Assembly: GCA_963757945.1 (NCBI GenBank)
Contig: CAVWTN010000001.1
Location: 310,001 to 374,000, forward strand
Source: CAVWTN01 sp963757945
GTDB taxonomy: Bacteria > Vulcanimicrobiota > Vulcanimicrobiia > Vulcanimicrobiales > Vulcanimicrobiaceae
DNA length: 64,000 nucleotides
Reading direction: 5' to 3'
Positions 51,275 to 58,800 of this stretch are shown piece after piece. The translations under genes and the position numbers were made by a program. The stretch's first letter is position 1. Each line of letters starts with the position of its first letter. The notes under the pieces were generated by a model. That model was not told the DNA's origin and did no database searches. It saw nothing but the letters and a program-made list of their open reading frames with translations.

Positions 51275-52272
51275 CTCACCGCGGCGAGGTACGCTTCACC
51301 GAACTTCTGCTGCGCGGCGGCCATGCGCTGGTAATCGACCGACGTGGCGCGCGCGTAGTCCGACGCCGGCAAGAAGTGTTCCGCCGCTTCGCTCGGGATC
51401 TTCCCGATCACCGGGCGCATGAAGGCGCCGGCCCAGATCGCCTGGCCCTTCTCGGAGAGCACGAAATCGAGCGCCTTGTGCGCGTTCTCGGGATTCGGAT
51501 CGTTCTTCACGACGCTCATCACGTACGGTACGGTCAGCGTGCCCTCGGCCGGAATGACGAACGCGACGTTTGCTTTGTCCTTGTACTTCGCGCGATAGGC
51601 GTTGAAGTCGTAATCCAGCAGAATCGGGATCTCGCCTGAAAGCACGCGCGCGTACGCGGTCTGTTTGGGGACGATCGGCTCGTTCGCTTGCAGCTGCTTG
51701 AAGTACGTCAGCGCGGGCTGAAAGTCATCGAGCGTCCCGCCCAGCGCATGGTTCACCGCGACCGCGCCGACGTAGCCGACGAACGCACTCGACGGGTCCA
51801 GGTAGCCGACCAATCCCTTGTAGTCGGGTTTGAGCAGATCTTTCCACGAGCGCGGGATCGGCTTGCCCTTGAGCGCATCGACGTTGACGAAGAAACCCAG
51901 CGTCCCGGAATGGATCGCGAACCAGTAGCCGTCCGGATCGCGCAGGCCCGGCGGAATCTCGTTGAAGCGCGCGGGCTTGTAAGGCTGCGTGAGGCCCTTT
52001 TCTTTCGCTTGAATTCCGAACGTGACGCCGTAATAGACGACGTCGGCGATCGGACTCTTCGCTTCGGCGATCAATTGCGCCACCGACTGGCCCGAGTTCT
52101 TGTTATCGGGCGGGATCACGACGCCGGTATTTTGCTGGATCGCTTTGAGCATCGTGCCCCAATCGGCCCACTCGGGTGGACAGTTGTAGCATACCGCGTC
52201 GTTTCCGGAGGCGCTCGCCATGCCCGCGCACAGTACGAGGGCAACGGCGAATGCGAAGAGGCGCTTGAGCAT
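51271..52272 (-). CDS. ABC importer extracellular solute-binding protein (family 1)
   Basis: 333 residues with a signal peptide (LFAFAVALVLCAGMASA) and a family-1 binding fold: DAVCYNCPPEWADWGTML, VYYGVTFGIQAKEKGLTQPY, IPRSWKDLLKPDYKGLVGYL, ILLDYDFNAYRAKY, KALDFVLSEKGQAIW. Such proteins serve iron, polyamines, sulfate or 2-aminoethylphosphonate/phosphodiesters. The cotranscribed phosphoesterase favours a phosphorus compound. A CysxxCys near the mature N-terminus (CYNC) is noticeable. GGGAG precedes the ATG. Confidence 0.88.
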   Translation of the reverse strand: MLKRLFAFAVALVLCAGMASASGNDAVCYNCPPEWADWGTMLKAIQQNTGVVIPPDNKNSGQSVAQLIAEAKSPIADVVYYGVTFGIQAKEKGLTQPYKPARFNEIPPGLRDPDGYWFAIHSGTLGFFVNVDALKGKPIPRSWKDLLKPDYKGLVGYLDPSSAFVGYVGAVAVNHALGGTLDDFQPALTYFKQLQANEPIVPKQTAYARVLSGEIPILLDYDFNAYRAKYKDKANVAFVIPAEGTLTVPYVMSVVKNDPNPENAHKALDFVLSEKGQAIWAGAFMRPVIGKIPSEAAEHFLPASDYARATSVDYQRMAAAQQKFGEAYLAAVR

Positions 52273-52344
52273 AACGTGTCTCCCATTCCAAAGCGATGTG
52301 CTGCGCGCTTTGGCACGAAAGACGCCGCTCCTGTGGGCTTAAAC

Positions 52345-52358
52345 GAACGATAACGTTC
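52345..52358. promoter_or_regulatory. Inverted repeat upstream of importer operon (putative operator)
   Basis: GAACG-ATAA-CGTTC, a perfect 5-bp inverted repeat with 4-bp spacer, about 75 bp upstream of the binding-protein start. It contains an AACGATA element that also occurs in the two direct repeats beyond it. Confidence 0.45.
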
Positions 52359-52361
52359 ATA

Positions 52362-52400
52362 ATCAAACGATAGACTGCACCGCCATCATCAAACGATAGA
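52362..52400. repeat. Two direct repeats ATCAAACGATAGA (putative regulator sites)
   Basis: Identical 13-mers at 52362-52374 and 52388-52400, 26 bp apart, in the regulatory region of the phosphorus-type importer. With the inverted repeat at 52345 they share the core AACGATA. They do not resemble the PhoB box. Confidence 0.55.
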
Positions 52401-52778
52401 TCACGCCTCTGAAAACTCTGTGTCTGCACGCGTGATGCAGTTCACGATGACGTTTCTGCATGCGAGCACGACGCTGCGCGAAAGTACCGCGCACGTGCGG
52501 GCCTCGAGGATCTCCGGCGGCGCGTCGACTCTTGGCGCTCTCCGGCTTCAGGCTGTTCCGCGCTCCGTCGACACGAGAGAAGCGACTGATGCCGGGGACC
52601 GCGCCCATGCCGAAAGTCCCATGAAATGGCCCTGGTGAGCCGGGAAACCGAGCGTTAAGCTGGTCTTAAGAGACCTTAGGATTTAGTAGCTACGCAGCCC
52701 GAACCGCGGTGGCTACGGCCGCGGGGGAATGCAGACATCCACACTCGTCAAGCGCTCGGCATCATCGGCCTGGTTGTT

Positions 52779-54581
52779 TTGCTGGCCTCGTTCGCGGGCT
52801 GCGGAGGGGGAGGCGGCAGCAGTTCGCCTTTCCCGAACCCGACCGTCAATCCCGACCCGATCGGGAGCGCCACGCCGAAGCCGTCGGCGTTGCCGAGCGG
52901 CGCGATCCCGACGCCGACCGCGACGGCGAGCACCGGGCCGACCTCGACGCCCACGAAGACGCCCACGTCTGCCCCGACGCCCGTGAAGACGCCGACGCCC
53001 TCGCCGACGCCCTCGGGTGCGTCCACGCTCGTCGACTGGCCGACGTACCAGTTTGACGCGCAGCGCAGCGGCTTCAACCCGTACACGACGGGGATCACGC
53101 CGGCATCGATCTCGCAACTCCATGTGGCCTGGCAACGGAACATCGGGGGCGCGCAAATCCAACCGATCGTCGTCACGAACGTCGCCGGGCATCAGGCGCT
53201 CTTGATCGTTGCACAGAACGCGACCGCGGAAGCGTACGATGCGTTGACGGGTGCGCTCGTCTGGCAACAGACGCTGCCGGGGCAGAACGTGCAAGATTGC
53301 GGCACGAGCGGGATCACGGGCACGGCGCAGTTCGATAGAGCGCTCGGCGCGCTGTTCATGGCCGCGGGCAACGGCCTCCCGTACCCGAACTCGAATCACA
53401 CGGTCCTGTATCGTCTCGACGTCGCGACCGGTGCGGTCACCGGGAGCGTCGACGTGACGCCGGCGTCGACGATCCTCGCGGGCGAAGCCGACTACGGGCA
53501 CACCGGCATAACGCTCGCCAACGGACACATCTACCTCGGCACGGGCTCCAGCTGCGAGGGTACCACGGTCGGTCTGCCGTCCTGGCGCGGCCGCGTCGTG
53601 TCCGTGGATCCGAGCGGCATGACGCTGCTGAACACGTTCTTCAGCACCTGGGGACACGGCGGAAACTACGGCGGCGGCGGCGTGTGGGCGTGGGGCGGTG
53701 TTTCGGCCGATCCGAGCGGCAATATCTACGTGGCAACCGGCAACGCGGAGACGAACAGCACCGTTGGGCAGCCGATCGCCTCGCCGTTCGCGGCGACGGA
53801 CAACGAGCAAGCCGGCTACGCAGAGCATCTCGTGAAGCTCAGCGGCGATCTCTCGACGGTCTTAGGCGCCAACTACCCGGGCTTCAATTTCGCCATCGGC
53901 TTCCTGGATTTGGACTATGCCGGGACGCCGGTGATCTATCAGCCATCCGGCTGCGCCGTGCTCTCGGCGACGCAGGGCAAAGGCGGCACGCTGGTCATCA
54001 ACAACACGCAGAACAGCCTCACTGAAGTGAAGAGCTTCGCACTCTCCGTACCGAGCGCCGGCGCGCTCTACATCGGCAATCCGGCGTTTTCACCGAACAC
54101 CGGTTTCCTCTACGCTGCGATCACGTCCGCGGGGAACGGCAGCTCGCTGCTCCCGCCCGGGCTCGCAGCCATCGGCGGCTGCGGCTCCTCGATCGTCTGG
54201 CATACGCAGTTCGGGCCGGATTCGGCGCTCTACACCGGCAGCGAGAACCCACGCTCGGCACCGACCGTGACGGCAGGCGGCGTCGTCTTCTTGGGGACGC
54301 CCTGCACCTCCGACGGCAGCGGCGGTTGCGGGAGCGCGGGGGCAGTCAACGGGGCGCTGTGGGCCGTCGATGCGACGACGGGGAACCTGCTCGGGGGCGG
54401 CAAACCGCTGCTCGTGACGGGTGACAACATCCGGATGGCTCCGAGTGCGGACGGGCTCTGGCTTTTCGTGCTCGATGACAGCGGCAATTTCTACGGCTTG
54501 ACGGTCGACCCGTCCGTGAAAGCGATCGCCGCCACCACCGGCCGCCACGTGTTGCCCACGTTCCGGATCCGCGCCCACTAG
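52779..54581 (+). CDS. PQQ-type beta-propeller lipoprotein, N-terminus possibly frameshifted
   Basis: About 600 residues. A lipobox FAGC is followed by a Thr/Pro-rich linker (TPTKTPTSAPTPVKTPTPSP) and a propeller of PQQ-like blades (AEAYDALTGALVWQQTLPGQ, YRLDVATGAVTGSVDVTP, GNIYVATGNAETN, LWAVDATTGNLLGGG). The nearest in-frame start, TTG 52779, leaves only seven residues before the lipobox Cys, too few for a signal peptide. In the same frame upstream lies ALGIIGLVVLLASFAGC, a perfect signal, but with no ATG/GTG/TTG. An ATG at 52729 in another frame starts MQTSTLVKR and would join it after a one-base change near 52753. Function: surface protein, enzymatic activity unproven. Confidence 0.75.
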   Translation: MLASFAGCGGGGGSSSPFPNPTVNPDPIGSATPKPSALPSGAIPTPTATASTGPTSTPTKTPTSAPTPVKTPTPSPTPSGASTLVDWPTYQFDAQRSGFNPYTTGITPASISQLHVAWQRNIGGAQIQPIVVTNVAGHQALLIVAQNATAEAYDALTGALVWQQTLPGQNVQDCGTSGITGTAQFDRALGALFMAAGNGLPYPNSNHTVLYRLDVATGAVTGSVDVTPASTILAGEADYGHTGITLANGHIYLGTGSSCEGTTVGLPSWRGRVVSVDPSGMTLLNTFFSTWGHGGNYGGGGVWAWGGVSADPSGNIYVATGNAETNSTVGQPIASPFAATDNEQAGYAEHLVKLSGDLSTVLGANYPGFNFAIGFLDLDYAGTPVIYQPSGCAVLSATQGKGGTLVINNTQNSLTEVKSFALSVPSAGALYIGNPAFSPNTGFLYAAITSAGNGSSLLPPGLAAIGGCGSSIVWHTQFGPDSALYTGSENPRSAPTVTAGGVVFLGTPCTSDGSGGCGSAGAVNGALWAVDATTGNLLGGGKPLLVTGDNIRMAPSADGLWLFVLDDSGNFYGLTVDPSVKAIAATTGRHVLPTFRIRAH

Positions 54582-54625
54582 CGGCGCATTTCCCGCGGGT
54601 CCCGCAAAGGGGCGGCCGCGGCAAC

Positions 54626-54652
54626 AAAAAAGCCCGTGGTTACGGGCTTTTT
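54626..54652. terminator. Bidirectional rho-independent terminator
   Basis: A-run, GCCCGT (54632-54637), loop GGTT, ACGGGC (54642-54647), then TTTTT. The A-run and T-run let it terminate the propeller lipoprotein (plus strand) and the convergent tRNA-Ile (minus strand). Confidence 0.85.
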
Positions 54653-54654
54653 CT

Positions 54655-54731
54655 TGGTGGGCCATCCTGGTCTCGAACCAGGGACCTCATGCTTATCAAG
54701 CATGCGCTCTAACCAACTGAGCTAATGGCCC
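54655..54731 (-). tRNA. tRNA-Ile (anticodon GAT)
   Basis: Minus-strand cloverleaf: acceptor GGGCCAT/ATGGCCC, D arm GCTC...GAGC, anticodon stem CATGC/GCATG with loop TTGATAA (anticodon GAT), T arm CCTGG-TTCGAGA-CCAGG, discriminator A and encoded CCA at 54655-54657. It is not inside an rRNA operon, where tRNA-Ile(GAT) is often found. Confidence 0.97.
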
Positions 54732-54860
54732 CGAGCGGCCTTTTCGGTTTTGACGCGACTCCCCGACCTCCTCCGTTGCAAGGAAGCTTTCGCGTTCGGC
54801 GAGCCTAGGAGTAGTAAGTTTGATCGCTCGCTTTGCCGGGTATCACCTTCCGCGAAGACG

Positions 54861-55343
54861 ATGAGGACCTTTAAGGCCCGCTATCGGAGCGAACGTTCGT
54901 CGGTCGGAATCGCTCGCCGCGCGGTGAGCGACTTCGCGCGCGTTTGCGGTTTCGACCGGGTGGCCCTGAGCGACATCGAGTGTGCGGTCGGCGAGGCGCT
55001 GGCCAACGCCGTCGAGCACGGACATCGCGACGAAGGCTGGTTCAGAGTGATCTGCGAGTTCGACGCCGAGACGCTGATCACCGAGGTCAAGGACCTGGGT
55101 TCGGGCTTTGATTTTCAGCAGCCGGTCGTCGCGGACGCCGCCGAACTGCGGCTCCGCGGATTCGGCCGCACGATCATGGGCGCATGTATGGACGGCGTCC
55201 ACTATGCCGACGGCGGGACGCGCGTGCGGCTCGTGAAGCGAGTATCCGAGGAGGCGGCGCGAGCGCAGCGCAACGCGCCGCTCGGAGTCTTACGAGGGGT
55301 CTTTCGCGGTTCGGCCCAACGGAGACTCGACGGCCGGTCTTAG
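54861..55343 (+). CDS. RsbW-like anti-sigma factor / serine kinase (HATPase_c_2)
   Basis: 160 residues with a GHKL ATPase N-box DIECAVGEALANAVEHGH, G1 box VKDLGSGFDF, and G2-like RGFGRTIMGACMDGVHY. This is the short, stand-alone RsbW/SpoIIAB form that binds or phosphorylates anti-anti-sigma partners; no STAS partner or sigma factor is adjacent. The ATG at 54861 starts MRTFKARYRSERSSVGIARR, the normal family beginning. The ~30-residue C-terminal extension is basic and Arg-rich. Regulon unknown. Confidence 0.82.
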   Translation: MRTFKARYRSERSSVGIARRAVSDFARVCGFDRVALSDIECAVGEALANAVEHGHRDEGWFRVICEFDAETLITEVKDLGSGFDFQQPVVADAAELRLRGFGRTIMGACMDGVHYADGGTRVRLVKRVSEEAARAQRNAPLGVLRGVFRGSAQRRLDGRS

Positions 55344-55720
55344 ACGAGCGCCATCCACTTCTTGACGGCCTCGTCGTCTTTTTTTGTTTGTTCCAGCGCG
55401 AGGTCGCGCATCAGGTTGAACTCGCGTAAGAGTTCCGCGCGCTCTTTCTGCGCGAAGTCGAACTCTTGTTGCAGCCGATCGAGTTTGGCCTGGCGGGCGT
55501 CGTCGCCGGCCTTTTGTTGGATCAGGCGCAATTGCGTGCGCCGGGCGATGGCGTCGGCGAGCCGTTCCAAGCGCTGTTGGGCCCCGGCGCTCGCGTCGCC
55601 GATCCGATCCTCAGGGGCATCGGCGAGCGAACCGTCCGGCATCGCGTCGGGCTGGGGCGGACGGGTGGCCGAGGGCGGTTTGGCGCGGTCCGCTTGCGCG
55701 CGCCCCACTGGTGCGAGCAC
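55340..55720 (-). CDS. Small coiled-coil protein B, paralogue of its neighbour
   Basis: 126 residues. A Pro/Ala-rich head (~35 residues) precedes a long continuous helix predicted as coiled coil (AQQRLERLADAIARRTQLRL ... KLDRLQQEFDFAQKERAELL). Its C-terminal block LREFNLMRDLALEQTKKDDE aligns with MREMNLMRDVAMKQREADNA of the upstream gene, so the two are paralogues. No signal peptide or membrane segment. GTG 55720 follows an AAGGA and lies three bases after the upstream stop. Function unknown; family not recognised. Confidence 0.65.
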   Translation of the reverse strand: MLAPVGRAQADRAKPPSATRPPQPDAMPDGSLADAPEDRIGDASAGAQQRLERLADAIARRTQLRLIQQKAGDDARQAKLDRLQQEFDFAQKERAELLREFNLMRDLALEQTKKDDEAVKKWMALV

Positions 55721-55723
55721 GCG

Positions 55724-56101
55724 CTAATCCTTGATCGTTCGCAGGAATTCTTTGACGATCGCGTTGTCGGCTTCGCGCTGCTTCATCGCGACGTCTCGCA
55801 TCAAGTTCATTTCGCGCATCTGTTCCGAACGTTCGTCCTGGAATTCGTTGAACATCAAGGACTGCTGCTGCATCTCCAATTGGTGCCGCATATTTTCCGC
55901 GTTGAGCCCGACCTGGGCCCATTCGTATTGCTGATCGAGCGCTTGTTGCGCCGCCAGCGTCGGGTCGCTGCCGCTGATGTTGCCGAGCCCGCTCGGGCCG
56001 CCGCCCGCGATCGTCGCTCCGACTCCGCTCGCGATGAGCGCGGGATTGGCCATCGCGACGCCGGCGCCGACCTCCAAGAGGCCGCCGAGATTGAAACCCA
56101 T
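55724..56101 (-). CDS. Small coiled-coil protein A, paralogue of its neighbour
   Basis: 125 residues. The head is Gly/Ala-rich and mildly hydrophobic (MGFNLGGLLEVGAGVAMANP, ALIASGVGATIAGGG), the rest one long helix rich in Gln/Glu/Met (QQALDQQYEWAQVGLNAENM, RHQLEMQQQSLMFNEF). A textbook AGGAGAT site precedes ATG 56101. The hydrophobic Gly-rich head plus helical tail is reminiscent of small secreted filament or translocator subunits, but I have no family match. It follows the lytic transglycosylase in the same operon. Confidence 0.7.
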   Translation of the reverse strand: MGFNLGGLLEVGAGVAMANPALIASGVGATIAGGGPSGLGNISGSDPTLAAQQALDQQYEWAQVGLNAENMRHQLEMQQQSLMFNEFQDERSEQMREMNLMRDVAMKQREADNAIVKEFLRTIKD

Positions 56102-56132
56102 GGGATCTCCTATCGTTGGCGAGTGTGCTGGA

Positions 56133-56918
56133 TTAGGCGCCGTCGACGGCGTCCTCATCGAGGGGATTCGTAAGCGCCGCGAGGCGCCGATCCAGGCCGG
56201 CATCGGCGTCGGGCTGCTGCACGTTCGCGGCGTTGCCGGTCGCGCCGGAGCTGGTCGCGCTGGAGTTGGTCGCGCTCGCGCCAGTCGCGCCCGTGCCGTT
56301 CGTGCTGCTGAAAGCGGAGAGCGCTGCGAGCGTGGCGCTCGCGGCATCCGTCGCCGGCAAGGGAGCGGCCGCCGTCTGCGCCGGCGTTGCCGCCGAAGGC
56401 GGGACGACCCCGCAGCCGGCGGCGTAGGCGTCTGAGAGCGCGTACGCCGAGGCGAGATCGTCCGGGCGAGCGGCGACGAGCGTGTCGCGGACCTCTGGAC
56501 GGCTCGCGATTTCGGAGTAGTGGCGCAAGACGGAATCGGCGTAGCCGAGGTGCGCGCCGTCGCCCCAGGTCGTCACCGTCCCCTGCGCCGAGGGCGAACC
56601 GGCGTTATAGGCGGAGAGCGCGCGGCGTTCGTCGCCGCCGTAGCGATCCAGGAGCCCGCGGATCATGCTTGCGGCGTAGTCTGCGTTTTTGGCGGGATCG
56701 CCGGCCGCCGGCGTTCGGGCGAAGGCGTGGTAGCGGTCGTCGATTTGGAAGAGACCGTGGCCGTGGCCGCCGTCGCCCGTGATGTTCCGCCCTGAATCGG
56801 AGCCTGGCCCGCCCGTCTCCTGGGCGGCGACGGCAGCGAGGAAGGCCGGATCGAGGTGGTGCGCGCGGGCGGCTTGGGCGATTTGCGCGCCGAAGCTGAT
56901 TCCCGAGAGGTCGTTCAC
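56133..56918 (-). CDS. Lytic transglycosylase without signal peptide
   Basis: About 261 residues. Residues ~10-130 are an SLT domain: QIAQAARAHHLDPAFLAAVA, catalytic Glu in AAQETGG, GHGLFQIDDRYHAF, and LSAYNAGSPSAQGTVTTWG. It would cleave the glycan strands of peptidoglycan. No signal peptide is present with either start, so it must reach the wall by a dedicated route. The C-terminal ~110 residues are Ala/Ser/Thr-rich. GTG 56918 is preferred (AGGGGA upstream); ATG 57011 is possible but would run through the opposite-strand promoter at 56983-57011. It heads the operon with the two coiled-coil paralogues. Confidence 0.8.
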   Translation of the reverse strand: MNDLSGISFGAQIAQAARAHHLDPAFLAAVAAQETGGPGSDSGRNITGDGGHGHGLFQIDDRYHAFARTPAAGDPAKNADYAASMIRGLLDRYGGDERRALSAYNAGSPSAQGTVTTWGDGAHLGYADSVLRHYSEIASRPEVRDTLVAARPDDLASAYALSDAYAAGCGVVPPSAATPAQTAAAPLPATDAASATLAALSAFSSTNGTGATGASATNSSATSSGATGNAANVQQPDADAGLDRRLAALTNPLDEDAVDGA

Positions 56919-56982
56919 GGAGCTGTTCCCCTGTCCGGATGCTGGTGAAGGTTCGCCTTCCGCTTCGCGACGAGGGACCGCG

Positions 56983-57011
56983 TTGACAAGGGGGGGCGGG
57001 CACTCTATCAT
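56983..57011 (+). promoter_or_regulatory. Strong sigma-70 promoter of the DUF177-rpmF-fab operon
   Basis: TTGACA (56983-56988), 17-bp spacer, TATCAT (57006-57011): near-consensus with ideal spacing. The predicted start near 57018 gives a ~43-nt leader to the DUF177 gene at 57061. Confidence 0.8.
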
Positions 57012-57060
57012 AGGGCGGTTCTTTGGACGAGGCTCCTGCCGGGGGTCTCGACTTTTGTGT

Positions 57061-57513
57061 ATGGGGCGCGCGAAAATTATCGACGTGGAGCCGGTCCTTT
57101 CTACCGGCCGTGAAATCTGGGTCCGTGACGATGTTGGGGTTCCCGACTTCGGATCGTACGTTTTCCCGACCCCGGCGCGGGTCGAGGTCTCCGTGCGGCG
57201 CTCCGACCGGGACCTCGAAATCGCGGGGACGATCGACATCAGCTATGCGGGCTCGTGCGACCGCTGCCTCGAGGACGTGCGAAGAGTGCTCCATCTCGAA
57301 GTAGACGAGCGGCTTATGCCGAAGTACGACCGGGACGGCCCCTTCGCGGAGAACAACGTTCTGGACGGGAGCCAGCTCGACCTCACGGACCTCGTCCGGC
57401 AACTGATCGCTTCGGCGCTACCCCTCGCGCTCGTCTGCTCCGACGAATGCCAGGGTCTGTGTCCGGTCTGCGGCCTCAACAGAAACGGAGACGCGTGTTC
57501 TCACGCGTCTTGA
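57061..57513 (+). CDS. yceD: DUF177/YceD family protein
   Basis: 150 residues with the conserved SCDRCLEDV motif and a C-terminal zinc-ribbon-like cluster CSDECQGLCPVCGLNRNGD. YceD/DUF177 proteins sit before rpmF in most bacteria and are implicated in 23S rRNA processing. Here it is also directly upstream of rpmF (13-bp gap). First gene of the housekeeping operon; ribosome site weak. Confidence 0.9.
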   Translation: MGRAKIIDVEPVLSTGREIWVRDDVGVPDFGSYVFPTPARVEVSVRRSDRDLEIAGTIDISYAGSCDRCLEDVRRVLHLEVDERLMPKYDRDGPFAENNVLDGSQLDLTDLVRQLIASALPLALVCSDECQGLCPVCGLNRNGDACSHAS

Positions 57514-57526
57514 CCTTGGAGAGATC

Positions 57527-57733
57527 ATGGCAAACCTAAAATGGAAGACCCCGCGCTCGAAGACGCGCAGCCGTCGCGCGGCAAACTGGAAGCTCTCGCC
57601 CGTCACGACGGTCGAATGCCCTCAGTGCCACCAGCCGAAGCGGCCGCACTTCGTTTGCGCGAAATGCGGAACGTACGACGGCCGGCAGGTCATCGTGCCG
57701 AAGGACGAACACGCTGGTCACGATCACGCCTAG
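57527..57733 (+). CDS. rpmF: 50S ribosomal protein L32
   Basis: 68 residues: basic N-terminus (KWKTPRSKTRSRRAANWKL) and zinc ribbon CPQC...CAKC, so the zinc-binding (C+) form. GGAGAG lies just before the ATG. The tail ends in HAGHDHA, His-rich. Operon order DUF177-rpmF-fabH is classical. Confidence 0.96.
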   Translation: MANLKWKTPRSKTRSRRAANWKLSPVTTVECPQCHQPKRPHFVCAKCGTYDGRQVIVPKDEHAGHDHA

Positions 57734-57775
57734 CCTCCCTTCGCGCGGACGGCACTCCCGCGAGGGGAGCGCCGG

Positions 57776-58798
57776 ATGGCGCTGAACGGCCGCTCTTCCG
57801 GTATCAAGCAGTACGGCGTCCGCATGGCGGGCGTCGGGCATTTCGTCCCCGAGCGGCGCTTGACGAACCGCGACTTCGAGCAGATGTTCGAAACGAGCGA
57901 TGACTGGATCGTCAGCCGCACGGGGATGCGCGAACGCAGGATCGCCGAGCCCGATGTGCCGGTCAGCGTGCTCGGGATCGGGGCTGCGCGCAGCGTTCTC
58001 GAGCGCACGAACCTTACTCCGGCCGATATCGATTGCTTCATCGTCGCGACCGTCACGCCCGATTTCATTTTTCCCGCGACGGCCTGCATCATCGCGGCCG
58101 AGCTCGGCGTCGCGGGCCGCCCCGGCTTCGACATGGAGATCGGCTGCAGCGGTTTCGTTTACGGCCTGACGATCGCCTCGAGCCTGATCCGCACCGGCGT
58201 CTTCCGGCGCGTGATGTTGATCGGCGCCGAGAAGCTCTCCTCGCTCGTGAATTATCAAGACCGGGCGACCGCGATTCTCTTCGGCGACGGCGCGGGTGCG
58301 GCGATCCTCGAGCGCTCCGAAGAGGACTCGTTCTTGGGAAGTTGCCTCGGCTCGGACGGTTCAAACCCTGAAGTGCTCTATCTTCCGGCCGGCGGCTCGC
58401 GCGAGCGGATCACGGCGGAAGGGATCGAGCGCAAGCGCGACACCGTGCACATGCGCGGGCGCGAGGTCTTCAAATTCGCCGTCACCAAGATGGTGGAATC
58501 CGCGACCGACGCACTCGGGCAATCCGGCTTGACGCCGCACGACGTCAAGTGGTTCATCCCGCACCAGGCGAATGGGCGCATCATCGAAGCGGCCGCCAAG
58601 TATTTGGACCTGCCGCTCGATCGCGTGGTGGTCAACATCGCGAACTACGGCAACACGTCGTCCGCTTCGATCCCGATCGCCTTTTCGGAAGCGCTCGATC
58701 GCAACGCATTCAAGGCGGGGGACGTCCTGTTGTTCACGGCGTTCGGCGCCGGCCTCTCGTGGGGCTCGGTCGCCTGGAAGTGGACGGGGCGCGACTAG
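57776..58798 (+). CDS. fabH: 3-oxoacyl-ACP synthase III
   Basis: 340 residues. Catalytic triad: Cys124 (EIGCSGFVYGL), His in IPHQANGRIIEAAA and Asn in NYGNTSSASIP. It condenses acetyl-CoA (or branched acyl-CoA) with malonyl-ACP to start fatty acid synthesis. A 15-residue N-terminal extension precedes the usual VRMAGVGHFVPERRLTN start. plsX, often between rpmF and fabH, is missing here. Confidence 0.96.
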   Translation: MALNGRSSGIKQYGVRMAGVGHFVPERRLTNRDFEQMFETSDDWIVSRTGMRERRIAEPDVPVSVLGIGAARSVLERTNLTPADIDCFIVATVTPDFIFPATACIIAAELGVAGRPGFDMEIGCSGFVYGLTIASSLIRTGVFRRVMLIGAEKLSSLVNYQDRATAILFGDGAGAAILERSEEDSFLGSCLGSDGSNPEVLYLPAGGSRERITAEGIERKRDTVHMRGREVFKFAVTKMVESATDALGQSGLTPHDVKWFIPHQANGRIIEAAAKYLDLPLDRVVVNIANYGNTSSASIPIAFSEALDRNAFKAGDVLLFTAFGAGLSWGSVAWKWTGRD

Positions 58799-58800
58799 CG

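Larger units (their letters stand above)
52273..52728. other. Divergent regulatory region without a supported gene
   Basis: This 456-bp gap lies between the importer operon and the PQQ-type lipoprotein. It holds two direct repeats and an inverted repeat (listed separately) upstream of the importer, and an inverted repeat GGTCT-TAAG-AGACC at 52662-52675 upstream of the lipoprotein. Short open frames here show no domain, no good ribosome site and no family resemblance. Confidence 0.5.

Noticed and set aside
52345..52400. PhoB box upstream of the phosphorus-type importer
   Set aside because: The repeats are AACGATA-centred and lack the CTGTCAT-type 11-bp spacing of a Pho box.
52420..52638. Short plus-strand frame of 72 codons in the importer/lipoprotein gap
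   Set aside because: No ribosome site, no recognisable domain, composition like intergenic DNA.
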